The notes under the pieces were generated by a model, which did not search any database, was not told where the DNA came from, and worked only from the letters and a program-made list of their open reading frames with translations. The position numbers and the translations under genes are program-made. A stretch of 64,000 bases of DNA from Sclerurus mexicanus (taxonomy: Eukaryota; Chordata; Aves; Passeriformes; Furnariidae): positions 2,858,399 through 2,922,398 of the forward strand of contig VWZF01005177.1 of assembly GCA_013396755.1 (NCBI GenBank). The letters run 5' to 3'. This document shows positions 52,793 to 64,000 of the stretch, one piece after another. Numbering within the stretch: position 1 is the first letter of the stretch; every line of letters starts with the position of its first letter.

Positions 52793-55700
52793 TTCAAAAG
52801 AACCAATTTCTTTATTTTTTATTTGAGACTCATCAGTGTAAAATTGTTTTGTGGTGTTTATTACCACTTTACTTTTAAATTTCTAACTCCTGGTGGCAAC
52901 TTTCTCAAGAATAACTCATAGAAGTCTAATTTTGGGACTCATTTAACTGGTTTATGTATGCCAGGAATGTTTAACTCACATCAGTGTTTGTGCATAACTG
53001 ATAGAGATAACCCATGAAGCTTGGCATAGCATAGGGTAGCCAGTTATGCAGTTTTCATGTTTAACAACTTCTTATATATTTGGCCTACACAAAATAGAGC
53101 ATGGACCAGGGAGTATTATTTAGGGACCTCTGCACCAGCACCAAGTTCAGCTTGGGTTTACACAGGTGTTTGGTAGAGCTAACAAGAATGCATCTGACAA
53201 AATATTTCCTTTTGATTAAATGAAAGTTTTCATAGAGGTGTTTTATTACAGGTTTCCAACAAGAGAAATGTCCTCTTACCCTTCACTGATCACAGATATG
53301 AATATGAAAAGAAGTTACAGAACCCTGTTGTATTTTTATCTCTACAGTTTTTATAGACAAATTAAAATGTCTTCAAGTATCAATATCTTCCAAAAACCTT
53401 CACAGTAAAACTTTGATGAAAAAAATCAACTACCACTTTTCAGGATTGTCCCCAATATATCCAACCCTCAAAGGTTTTATCTGTGACACTGAGCCTGGTG
53501 CTGTATAACTACTGATTGCAATGGCAAATCATGTCCTCATTTTCAAAGACGTGAGATTTTTCTGGTTTTAACCTTTCCTTAGTGATTTTAGAAAGGATTT
53601 TTGCAGCCATCTGATCCCACCCAGCTGCTTTAGCAAGGGTTGGCAGAGGCACTGTACTTAAGATATAATAAGCTATGCTGTAATTAGACACCAAATGTCC
53701 ATAACTAAAGTAATTTGCTCTATTCTATCTGTTGGTATTTCCCAGCTTGAATGTGCTTAAATTATTTATTTGGTAGTTTGTTTGGGTTTTTTCAATTATA
53801 GAGGACCACAAAAAAATTCAATCCCCATATGAAAGTTAGACTCTATAGAAAAATTGCATATACAGGAAAAACAGTCACAATCTTACAATTAGACAACAGG
53901 GATGAGGAGGTATGCACTATAAAAATGTATGAAGAATCAAAACATGAGTGTGCTGGAACCTCTGACTTTTAGTTTTTCCAGGGTTATTTAAAAAAAAAAA
54001 TATTATAAATTTTTTATAACTATCTGGTTTTTTTCATATAGGTTTACACAACATTTGCTACATGTCATTCTCTTCTCCTTTGCAAATGACTTGCTTGTCT
54101 GTTCTTTAATGTGGAGAAAAAGAAGCCTGGAAAACTTACAGCAAATACTGAAAAGTTGAAGGAAGTTACAGTATGAGAAAATAAAATTGTGATGGTATGC
54201 TACTTTCCTCTCTCTCTCCCAACCCAACATTTATTTTCCATAAGCCTGCTCAAGTGATAACCACCAATGATGACCACGAAAATTAAATGTGTTGAACTGA
54301 GCTGCATTCAACTCAAAATGGGTTCAGGGGAGACAGACAGCAGCACCATAGCCAAGGGCTAATTTGTGCAATGCGCCCACATAACCATAGTGCTGGTCAA
54401 GCCAAGATACAAGAAACTAACATCTGTAGCTGACATACAAATAGGAGTAGAATTTAATTATCTTGTTCGGTAAGTAAGGGACAGCCCAGGACCCACTGAG
54501 CTTTCCTGCACGACAATGGGCTGCACAACAGGATCTCTCCTTGAGTAGGGACACCTCTCAAGCTTATTCCTCTAGGCTAACAGACACCTTGCTGCAACAG
54601 ATTCTTGGTGATTAATGGCATGATAAATCTTGAAATCTTTGTAATGTGCACATCTAATCCTTTAGATATAAAATATCGATCAAGTCTGGATCTAGCCACA
54701 CTTAAACTTTCTCTGCAAAGGAGTTTAGAACACAAAGGGGTTCTTTATGAACCTCATGACTCAAAAGGAGGATCTCCTTGATAATTTTTTCTGACCCTAT
54801 CCTCTATGCAGTAAATAATCAAATGTACCTTGCCATTTAAACTTGTTAAACCATTGTTGCATTTGCTGCTGAACTTTGTAATATCAATCAAGTATATTGG
54901 TGTTTCTCTCCTATGAATGAAGGGCACAACTCCATCTGCAACAAAAGGTGGTACTCGAATGCAGACAAATCCGAGACTACAGTGGTATGGCACAGCTGCT
55001 ACTCACCAAATGTCTAATACAGCACAAGCAGCAAAAAAACATGGAACACTTCTAGTTGTTTTTCACAGAATGAGGCAACAATATTTCTTCCAGATGTCGT
55101 TCCTGTTCTGTAAGTGACTTAAATACTTTTGCACCTCTCCTGTTTTCTTTGGTGGTCCATACTCTTCCTATGATATGCAAGAGAAAGTCACCAGAGGGTA
55201 AATCTAGATTTTAACTATATTTCTTTGGCATATTTTACACATACTATGAGAACCTGAATTCGTGTTTACAGAAGTAATGACATCCCAAGAGAGAAGGAGC
55301 GCTCTGTTAACTGCTGCCTTGCAAACACTCTATGTTTCACAATTTACGGTAGGTAATAGGTAAATGTTTGCACAAATTAGAGCTGATTTAAATGCAACAA
55401 AGTAAAAAAAAAAAGAAAATTAAATGCAAGCACAAGGGTTTAGAGTGCATCAGATTATTGATGAAAAATTAAGCTGTATACAAAATTACCCTTAAGGCAT
55501 TCTGTATTCTTATTAGGCAGCACTGAATGGTTTTCTTTTTGATATTTTTATTCCTAACTTGTATTGTTTTCTAATGTTTCCTCTGCATCACATGAGAATC
55601 TTAAAAACTAATTCATTCACTGAATATAGTGTCCACATGCAGTCTCAGAAAGGGTTTATACCTTTTTTCACAGGTCACTCTGGACAGGCAGCGTTGTAAG

Positions 55701-58700
55701 ATGGGGATATTCTATGGATGTTTGTATCGCAACCATTTCATGTGTGTGCCTATGTTCACATTTCAACATGACACTATAGACGCTTCATTACCATTATTTT
55801 TTGCCTCCATTGTGTTTCCTCACATTTTGGAGTGTTTTGAAACTTTTCTATGATGAATGGCATCATCAGGAAGGCTGGTCTACAGAGGATCCCATCCCAA
55901 AAAAATCAAGTAACTTTCCATTTGATTAGCAATGATTAGAGTTTCAGACATTGGAGAAAACTGTTTTAAAAGTCATACAATGGATAGGTAATCGGACTAT
56001 TATCACTGTCTGTTCCTCTGGAGACCAAAATTGCCATATATCCAAAGTTAATGCTTGGATGTAAGACATTTCAAGACTGTCCAGTCTGTGTACTGGTATT
56101 GTTTCTCATGTCCTGGTGGTTGTCCTTTCTTAGAAGCAGTCCTTCTTCTCTGTTGCTTTCTTCTTTTGATTCTCCTGCCCTGCCAGTCTTGTTTATAAGC
56201 TCATAAATGCTTCCCAGAATTCTTTTTCTTTGTCCAGCGAGGAGCTTTATCACATCCACCACAGTCAATCAGCCTTTCCCTTGCCCTCTTACATGCTGTG
56301 TTCTTCAAAATTGCCTCTGTCTAGCTTGTCTTGTCAGTAAATGAGATTCAATATGAATAAACCACTCTTCATTATAAGGTCAACTTTTTATCAGTTCCTC
56401 CACTGCCAGCTTATTTGGTCAAATGGTTTAGGGGTCTGCAACACTATCTGAATATCAGTGTCTCTCCCTCATTCTGTAAAAGGGTGCTTGTAACATATAT
56501 ACTTCAAAAATTGAGGCATACCCATCCTCACACAAGGAGGGATATGGTGTTCAGCCTTGTTCCATGGTCCCTTCTGTTTAGCAGTGTAGACATATTCCTC
56601 ATGTCTGACATTAACATTTACTTAAATTACATCATGTCTAACACAATAATATCTTGATTGCTAGAGGCCTCTCCATACTCCTAAAATAAGGATTATTATT
56701 AAATCATTACAACCTTTACTAATGAAGATGATGATTACAATAATAAATACTCTTCTCCTTCAAGAGCTTTCCTGTGTTAGTTTAAAAAACTGTTTTGCTA
56801 ATCTCAGGGCTCACTGATTTCCTTTACCTTCAGTGGACGAATTGTTGTTGTGATTCTTTCCTGTATTCATGAACCTTTCTGCTATTTCTCTAAATCTTTC
56901 CTACTTCATATGTGGATTTTGGATTTTAAAAAATCCAATTAGGAAATGTCAGGACACAGAGGGGACAAAGAAAGATATTTTTCTTGGTAATGCCATGATA
57001 GTGTACAACTCTAGTTCCAAGATCTACTTTAAAAATGCTTTGACTGAAAATAATAATGTGAGATACGATAAGGCATTTAAAGAAGATTGTGAAGTTGTAG
57101 AAAATATCTTCAAATCAAGATTCTTATTCTTTCTTGCCACTGTATAAAATTACAGGAATATCTTGTCTAGTGTAAAAAGTTTGCTATGCTGAGTTCTGAT
57201 TTCTTGAATTAGAGGGCCTTTTTTTTTTTTCCTCAAAAAAGAAAATATAAATTTTATGGCCATAGAGTGGTGTTTCTGATATAGTATTTAAGACGTGTAA
57301 GGCTTACCTTGATGGGCTTGGCAAGAAGCTAGACTTGTAAGCTCCTTGCACCAAATAGCAGTACTTTGAGAAACATGTACTCTTCACATCTGTACTCAGG
57401 GGAGCTCCTAACTTCTGGACTGAAAACTTTTCCTGTTAAACTTAGTGCTATTGAAGGGTTGCAATTTCATATTAACTACTACAGCTTTCTCAATTATTCT
57501 TACAGTCTTAAAATTATTGCTCCACTGAGGCAATAGCCATTTCACAGGAATTTCCAAAGTCTGATAGGCAAAATTTCTGGAGGACTCACATTGTGTAAGA
57601 AAAAGAAAAATAACCTGATAACAATTATGTCTGCTTCTTTTCTCGCTGAATCTCCCAGAAGATCTCTCTGGATCACTGCTACTTCTGTGCGCTTGCAATC
57701 CTACTCCTACATTTTTAAAACATTTTAAAAAGTGCCTCTATTCTGCATTGGTAAATAAATAATGGCTACATATGATTTTTCTTCTTTAAAAATTGAACAG
57801 TCTTGTTATTACCTCTTTGTAGTACTAAATGTCAAGTCACTGAGACTGTTTTCATCTCTAAAAAAGCACTCCCAGATCTGATATTAAAGAGGTAGATTTG
57901 GCAATAAATATTCTATTAATATTATAGTAATAGCAATAATCTAGTAATCTTAGCAGCAATCCAGTTTTTACCTGTATATGTTGGGGGGCAGCAGGTGATT
58001 TTAGAAAAAATATGTTATTAAAGAGACTCTATATGAACAGCACTTGGTTAAAGTGCAAGTGATTGATTGCTGGTTAAACATATGGAAGAGCACATGTAGT
58101 TTTTGGTATCCAATAGAACAGACTTGAGAGACTACCTTAAAACCCAGAGTAAATGCTGACAGCTAAGGATTTGTGATATTAGTCAATGAACTTCCACCAG
58201 CTGCCACTGCCTCTGTCTTCACAGAGCCAGAATAGCCTGGGGCAAGGAATGATTATCCCTTCCACAGTCCTCTTCAGGAACAAAAGAGGTGTTGAGGACC
58301 ACTGGGAAGGATGCCCAGAAGTAACTGGGAGATTGGTGATATTTCCTGCAGAAGTGTCCCCATTCAGGTCTGGGGTTTAACTCTATTTCATGTGGCAGAG
58401 TCTAGCATTTCTTGGATGTCTGTGAATTTGAAAAAGACCTTGATCTCTGAAGAGTGTGCTCCCTGAAGAGGTGTACCTCACTTCGATCAGGTCTGACACA
58501 GTAGATGTGCCATTGCATCCCACAATGTGTTCAGCACAGGTGACAGAACATTGCTGTGAGATTACAGATAGAGCAAGGGGCTAGGGGCACTAGGGGGGCT
58601 TATACAGCCACTGCTAACTGTTCTTGTATTGAAACTTATGGCAGTCTCTGCATGCCAGCTAGCACAGACCAGACGCAAGTGATCCAGTTGGAACTGTTGT

Positions 58701-59506
58701 GTTGGGTTACCCCCCCCCCTGAAGCAGTTAAGAAGAGAGTTAACACTAGTTGTCAAATAACATTAACATTGTATCAGAACACAAACTGTTCAAGATCTGA
58801 AAATCATAAATTCACAAAAAAATTGCCTTTGCACAAAGTACTTTGAGAAAAAGGTAAATGTTCATGGAGCTGTGGTGTTGCCTAGGCATGCATTTACAAG
58901 ATGTGCATTTGCCAATGGTTATAGCCAGCAGACATCACAGACTTCATCTGCTTTTTCCCTGGGTGAAAAAAAATACACAAAGGTGATATAGCTACTTTAC
59001 AAGAATCTGAGTAAAAATTCTGTAAACATTCTTGAATTTAAATTTTGTAGTGTAGAGAGGAAGAGGAGAAGTATAGGATACATGGGAGTACAACAAACTC
59101 TTGTATCAGTTTGATATTGATTCTATGATTTTGGGTTCATTGATTACTAATAACCATGCAGCACATGTTGCAGTTCTCTAAGATCCTTTAAAAAGACCAA
59201 GAAAAAGGTACAGTAAAAGTCATATTTTAAAAAAATAATTTCCTGTCTTTTCATGGCATGTAACATAGCAGTGTTTTAACTTTGCAGAAGTTAAATTGTA
59301 TGACTGGTGCAGTGTAGTAGAATAGACAGACATAGACAAAGACTTCTGTATATAACACATATGAAGGATATGAAGAACCTTTTTTGGCATCTCTTTCTAT
59401 GTGTGGCTAAGGTTAACTATATGGCCATGCTGAAAATATACATTTTCAGTGGGAGAGGTAGCACTAAGAATCAAGCTTGTATTCAAAAATTGTTGGTTCG
59501 GTAACT

Positions 59507-59563
59507 TAAAAAACAAAACAAAAAAACACCCCCCCCCAAAAAAAACAAAACAAAACAAAAAAC
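59507..59563. repeat. A/C-rich low-complexity tract
   Basis: AAAACAAAAC units flank a C9 run on the plus strand. Confidence 0.85.
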
Positions 59564-60757
59564 CTTACAGAATACAAGAAGAAATACAGAAATAAAAAAT
59601 AAATTTGGCAATCTTCTAAAATCTAATGTCCTGACACACAGATATTTATTGTTATGCTTGAGATTATGGACTGAATCCTGCCATTTGCTATAGATGCTGT
59701 CTCAGTCCTTGTGTGAATACTTCTATTATACACAAAACTAAAATACTTTTTCACACTATGCCGGAGGACTAACATTGTAAGCAATATTTTGAATAAGTTA
59801 GTCTGATTCAGTAAGAAGCTACCATTAGTTTGCAATAGCTGGTTTTAGGGGACCCATTTCCATGTTCCCAGATGGACTGAATGTGTATCTCATCATTGTC
59901 ATTAAGAAGCTTATTTTTCTTGTTCACATGACTGGTGGCATAATACCAAATTAATTATGAGCAAATATGAAGTACAGTGTATCCTCTTTTTTCCCTCCAG
60001 TATGCGAATTACAACAGACTTCACAAGTGCTCTTCTCCAAAGCTCTATGATTCATACATGGTGCTGTAACCATGACTCCCAACATCAAGTTCAAAAGCAG
60101 TAATTTAGAATTAGTGGCTCTCTGCAGCAGTCAGACCTGCAAGTGTCTATATTTCAATTAGCAGGGGCTGATCTTTGACTTACTCATTTATTAAAGACAT
60201 AGGACTTTAATAGGGAACCAGTGAAGAAAATGTAGGGTGTCTTGGTTTACTGTCTTAACCACCAAACTGCAAACCTGAGTCTCTCTCATCATTATTCCTA
60301 TCTGACAAGGTGTTATTATTCAGAGACCAGCTTGCATTCCCTCTTCCTGACTGGATATAAATTGCTCTAGGGATTGCTTTTGATTTGCATTCTCTTAATA
60401 ATTCTGCCATTAGCCTTGATAGCTTTGTTGAGAAGGTTGCAGAAAGTAATAAGTATATCCATCTGGGATTTTGTGCTTTCTTGTTTGGCTTATTTTGAAC
60501 ATATTTTTCACTGTTGAGAAGAATTAATTGAAATATTGCCTCAGCCTTTATTTGGAAGCCAGTGTTTTCTTTCCTGCTGGAAAAGCTCAGCACCCTCCTC
60601 CCCATCTTTGCTCTATCACTAATTAGCTCTTAGCATTTCTATGTCATACTCCCTCTGGCTTAGATTTGAAAAAAGCAGTGCTTGAAAAAGATACAATGAA
60701 AATGGTCTATTATGTCAACTCATTAATTGGTTAAAGATTTGTTAATCCATTAATTAG

Positions 60758-60863
60758 TCGACATGGTGATGCTAGGTCATAGGTTGGACTCGAAGACCTC
60801 AGAGGTCTTTTCCAACATAATTGATTCTGTGAATCTGTGACCTGACTTTCTGTGATTCTGTAA
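60758..60863 (+). mobile_element. CR1 LINE 3' tail, plus orientation
   Basis: About 100 bp matching the very end of a CR1 copy: GACATGGTGATGCTAGGTCA, then 'ggttggactcgaagacctca', then GAGGTCTTTTCCAAC, ending with several degenerate ATTCTGTG octamers. Compared with the copy at 44436-45096 it has 'gaggtcttttccaac' where that one has 'aaggtcccttccaac', which suggests a different CR1 subfamily. Confidence 0.85.
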
Positions 60864-63800
60864 TTGTCATTATTTGGTTTGAGTAAGGCAAAAATTTGAA
60901 ATGAAGAGTTAGAAACAGTGCATACCATATACTGGAAAAGTGCTAGGTGCAGTAAGGTGAATGATCTTTCACTTTAGGGCTATTGTACTAATTACCAATA
61001 TTATTTCTGAATAAATCAAGAGAAGGTGGCTCAAATGTGTGGAAACTGTGTTACAAGCTCTAGCTACATATTCCTGTTAGAAGCCACAAAGTTGAAGCTA
61101 AATACTTTGAGTAACTGATGGCTATAAGAAAATTAAAATAGATCTCTCAGTAGTATGTGTGCAGAAAAAAGAAGCAGTAAACAAGAAGGAACAAGAAGCA
61201 GTAAATGGTGGTGAAGTTTTTTTCTGCCTTCTAGGGCAATGTTGGCATGGATAGGAAGAAAAGGTGCATTGAAAAAGGAATGGAGAAGGAAAATTTATGA
61301 GAAAGATGCAAAAAAAAAATTAAGATACGTAAGTCCAAGGAGACTGCCCACAGAGGGTGATGAAATCTTACTAGTAGGGACTGTAGGACAGAAGAGAGCT
61401 GAGGGAGTTAGGCTGTGTCCTTCAAGTCTAACCAATGCTCCACAAGTCAGGTGTTGCCATGTTAAAAGGAGCAGAGTACACGATATAGAGTTGCACATGG
61501 ACAGGAAAGAGAAAATGATCCACACAAAATAAATATGATAAAGGTCAGGTTCAGAAACTCCAAAATTAATTCCACTTAATTCCAGCCTTAAGGAATGTGT
61601 TGGCAAGTCACTTTGTTTGTGCGCTGAATTTTCTGTAAAATGATTCTGCGTCATCTGTTGACCATCTTGCTCATGAAAGAAAAACATTTGAGAAAGGATA
61701 TCCTGTGGTACATAATGGGCTATCCGCATACAGGATTCCTGAACGGAACTTAGTCCACCCAAGAGCAGGGTCTGTCTTCTACTATAACCCATATGTTCTC
61801 TCCCTAAATACATGCAGCATGTAGCTAATCACAAAGTAGTCTGTAGGCTCTGAAGAGAGTGATAAAAATAATAGAGATAAGACCAAGAATTATAATAATG
61901 GTCAATGATTTACAGATAGATCTCTAGGTTAGACATAATTGATTCTGAAAGTGAATGAGACCTATATTTACCCGGCAAATACATGGTTTTAATACAGTAG
62001 CTGGAACAAGCTATTTGCATCAGAGGGATCATGAGCATTTTAGGATTTACATTAATGGTTTCTTCCTCAGCTCACAACACAGAGGGCGTATTTAGCTGGG
62101 CAAGGCTGCACAGTTTCTGTCTTTGCTCTGCTGATTTTAGGAATGAGCATATTGTACTTAATTTTCCAACTCTGTCAGCCCAACTCTCACAAGCATTACA
62201 TTCAATTAGGAAGAACACAAAAAACAATTTAAAACAAATGATGAAAAGAAGAATCCACAATGAATAAAGTTCCTTGCTTGTCACTATAATGACCATCCCA
62301 CTTTCTCAGATACTGGGATTATCTTGAGAGAGTAATGGTAACTACTACTTTTTTCAGTTTATCTCAAGGCTCCACAGTGAGTCTTAATTTTCTAAGTGTG
62401 TGTGTATGTGTGTTTTAAAACAGCTTTCCTTGTAAATGCAAATGATATAGGAATGGCCTCTTAATGGCTTATTTTTATGTCCAGTATTAAGTTAAGTGCG
62501 ACTCATTTACTCAACCTTCTGCTGCATGCAGCAGAGGAATCAAATAGTTATTATTATTATAATTTTGCCCCATGTAAGTGCCAGGTTATTCAGTATATCT
62601 CACATCATGTCGACTCCCCCAGCTCATGCAAGCTTTTTTAGTCCTGCTGTGTGCCAAGTTAACTGTGGATTTTCAGTTGCTACTGCTTTCAGAAGCACAA
62701 CTCAGCATAAATATTTTAATTTAGATTTGGTTTTGTAACAGCTATGCTCAGATGTCTAAAAGTGACCTCAGCATGTACTTTTTGAAAATTGCATTCGAAA
62801 TTAGCTCACCCTGGGAGGATGTGTGGGCCAGATGTGTCCTACTAGCCAGTTGAGTCCCTTTTGAAGTTAGTTTAAAATAAATCCTTTTTAATGTTAAATT
62901 ATTTAGCATCTGTCACTGGACTTGTACCTTTATCTTTGGTTGTGTAGTTAAAGTACTCTATTTATTATTTCCTGCCACAGCTGATCCCATATCGTCTCCA
63001 TCTATGTGTTGTCAGTGCTTCACATCTTCTAGCAGGTCCTGAAATTTGTTCTGTAAATGTTAATAGAAATGGCAGAAGAAATCTGAACATTCACTAGCAA
63101 GTGTCCTCGGAAAACCAGCAGTTGAAAGAACCCAACAAAAAGCTCCTGCCAGAAACTATTTGATCACAAACCTCTCAAGCAGAAAATTGGCAATCACTGC
63201 AGAAACAATTCCTCAGGAAACTATTCAACTTTCAAATAACCCTGAAACACAACTCAGTATCATTTGATTTCCAGTGAGCACATCTAGCAGGCCATCCTTC
63301 CACCAAAAAACAGTGCAAAGTAAAGACCTGACTTCTGTTCCCACAGTCCTTGGAAATTGCAACCTTTAGGAAGAAAGAATGCAAGAAGTTCTTTTCATTA
63401 TAATGATTGTGATTCGCTACATGTGCTGACTCATACAGAAGTGAGGAAAACCCAGAAATTTTTGTCTGATTTCTGTAAAAGCCCTAAGGGTTGTTTTTTT
63501 TTTTTGTCCCTGGATGAATTTACAGTAAGTAAAATGTATATATGAAATGTATAAATTCACATTCTCCCTTGCACACTCTCCAGGTGTGTGTGGGAGATGG
63601 GAAACACCAGAAGTGGCTATATATGTGAGTGTACACTGGATTTGAAGTGAAAAATAGGTGTGTCATCATCTGGCACATACATGCAACAGAAGATGTAAGG
63701 GGAAAAGGGAATAGGACCAGCCTCTTCCAATTGCACTCATAGCTGATACAAGCTGGGAGGGAAGCACGCAGCTTTGCACTATCCTGCACGTTAATTGTTC

Positions 63801-64000
63801 CACACCTCCCAGGTGCCATGTACAAAGAAACAGAGATAGTTTCCTGCATCTGGTATGTCTTCATTCACAAACACAAAAGGGCAGATTTCAATATTAAGCA
63901 ATAAAAACTTCTTTCCACAGAAATACAGTTTCAGTGAGAAGTTCTGCAAATAAGGAGACTGAACTGTGAACATATCACTACCACAGAGAACACCTCTTGC
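60864..64000. other. AT-rich non-coding stretch
   Basis: No gene was recognised. The longest open frame of the window lies here on the minus strand (61295-61813, 172 codons, ATG start, TAA stop). Its translation has one hydrophobic segment at about residues 91-118 but no recognisable domain, and a shorter plus-strand frame overlaps it. I do not call it a gene. A short (TTA)n run is near 62548-62560. Confidence 0.55.

Larger units (their letters stand above)
45097..60757. other. AT-rich non-coding stretch with a few GC-richer patches
   Basis: No gene is recognisable. GC-richer patches lie at about 50420-50720 and 58180-58740; neither matches a family I can name, and either could be an old repeat. 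Low-complexity tracts are at 47476-47573, 49138-49162 and 59507-59563 (listed separately) and near 52530-52566. A C10 run is at 58710-58719 and a short perfect inverted repeat at 52773-52792. Confidence 0.55.

Noticed and set aside
1..64000. CRISPR arrays, tRNA or rRNA genes, operons, bacterial-type mobile elements
   Set aside because: No regularly spaced direct repeats, cloverleaf-type sequence or rRNA segments were noticed. The repeat content is that of a bird genome, so these features are not expected.

Overview
This window reads as vertebrate nuclear DNA from a bird. The direct evidence is several copies of the CR1 LINE with its characteristic 3' end (a 'ggtcccttccaac' stretch followed by degenerate ATTCTRTG octamers). 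It is AT-rich and CpG-poor, has no bacterial-style gene packing, and carries long T/G-rich or A/C-rich low-complexity tracts. CR1 alone also fits crocodilians and turtles. The bird call, and a weaker lean towards a passerine, rest on the CR1 subfamily look and on the AAAAC/AAACC-type tracts, and are inference.

Layout. 1-7887 is AT-rich non-coding DNA with one short splice-flanked segment (3416-3429). 7888-11280 is a repeat cluster: a short minus-strand CR1 3' end joined head-on to a plus-strand CR1 reverse-transcriptase fragment, a GC-richer block of unknown origin (8281-9494), then a 1.8-kb minus-strand CR1. 11281-11640 is purine-rich. 12226-13030 is a second GC-richer unknown block. A short segment at 14187-14223 encodes a Gly-Pro-Ala-Gly-Pro-Pro-Gly run directly before a strong splice donor, the only protein-like signal I could find. 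21520-22500 is a third GC-richer, repeat-like block with degenerate internal repeats. 22501-44435 is AT-rich, with an (AT)n microsatellite, an 18-bp palindrome of homeodomain-type cores, and stretches that look like possible conserved non-coding elements. 44436-45096 is a plus-strand CR1 3' end. 45097-60757 is AT-rich with some GC-richer patches, and a CR1 tail lies at 60758-60863.

No complete protein-coding gene, rRNA, tRNA, CRISPR array or operon can be supported. Nearly all open frames are short and unrecognisable, as expected by chance. The window is best read as intergenic or large-intron sequence. If the collagen-like segment is a real exon, much of the rest would be intron of a plus-strand collagen or collagen-like gene. 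I found no convincing new biological system. The items most worth checking are the collagen-like candidate exon, the splice-site-like junctions, the open GC-rich block between CR1 pieces, and the homeodomain-type palindrome.
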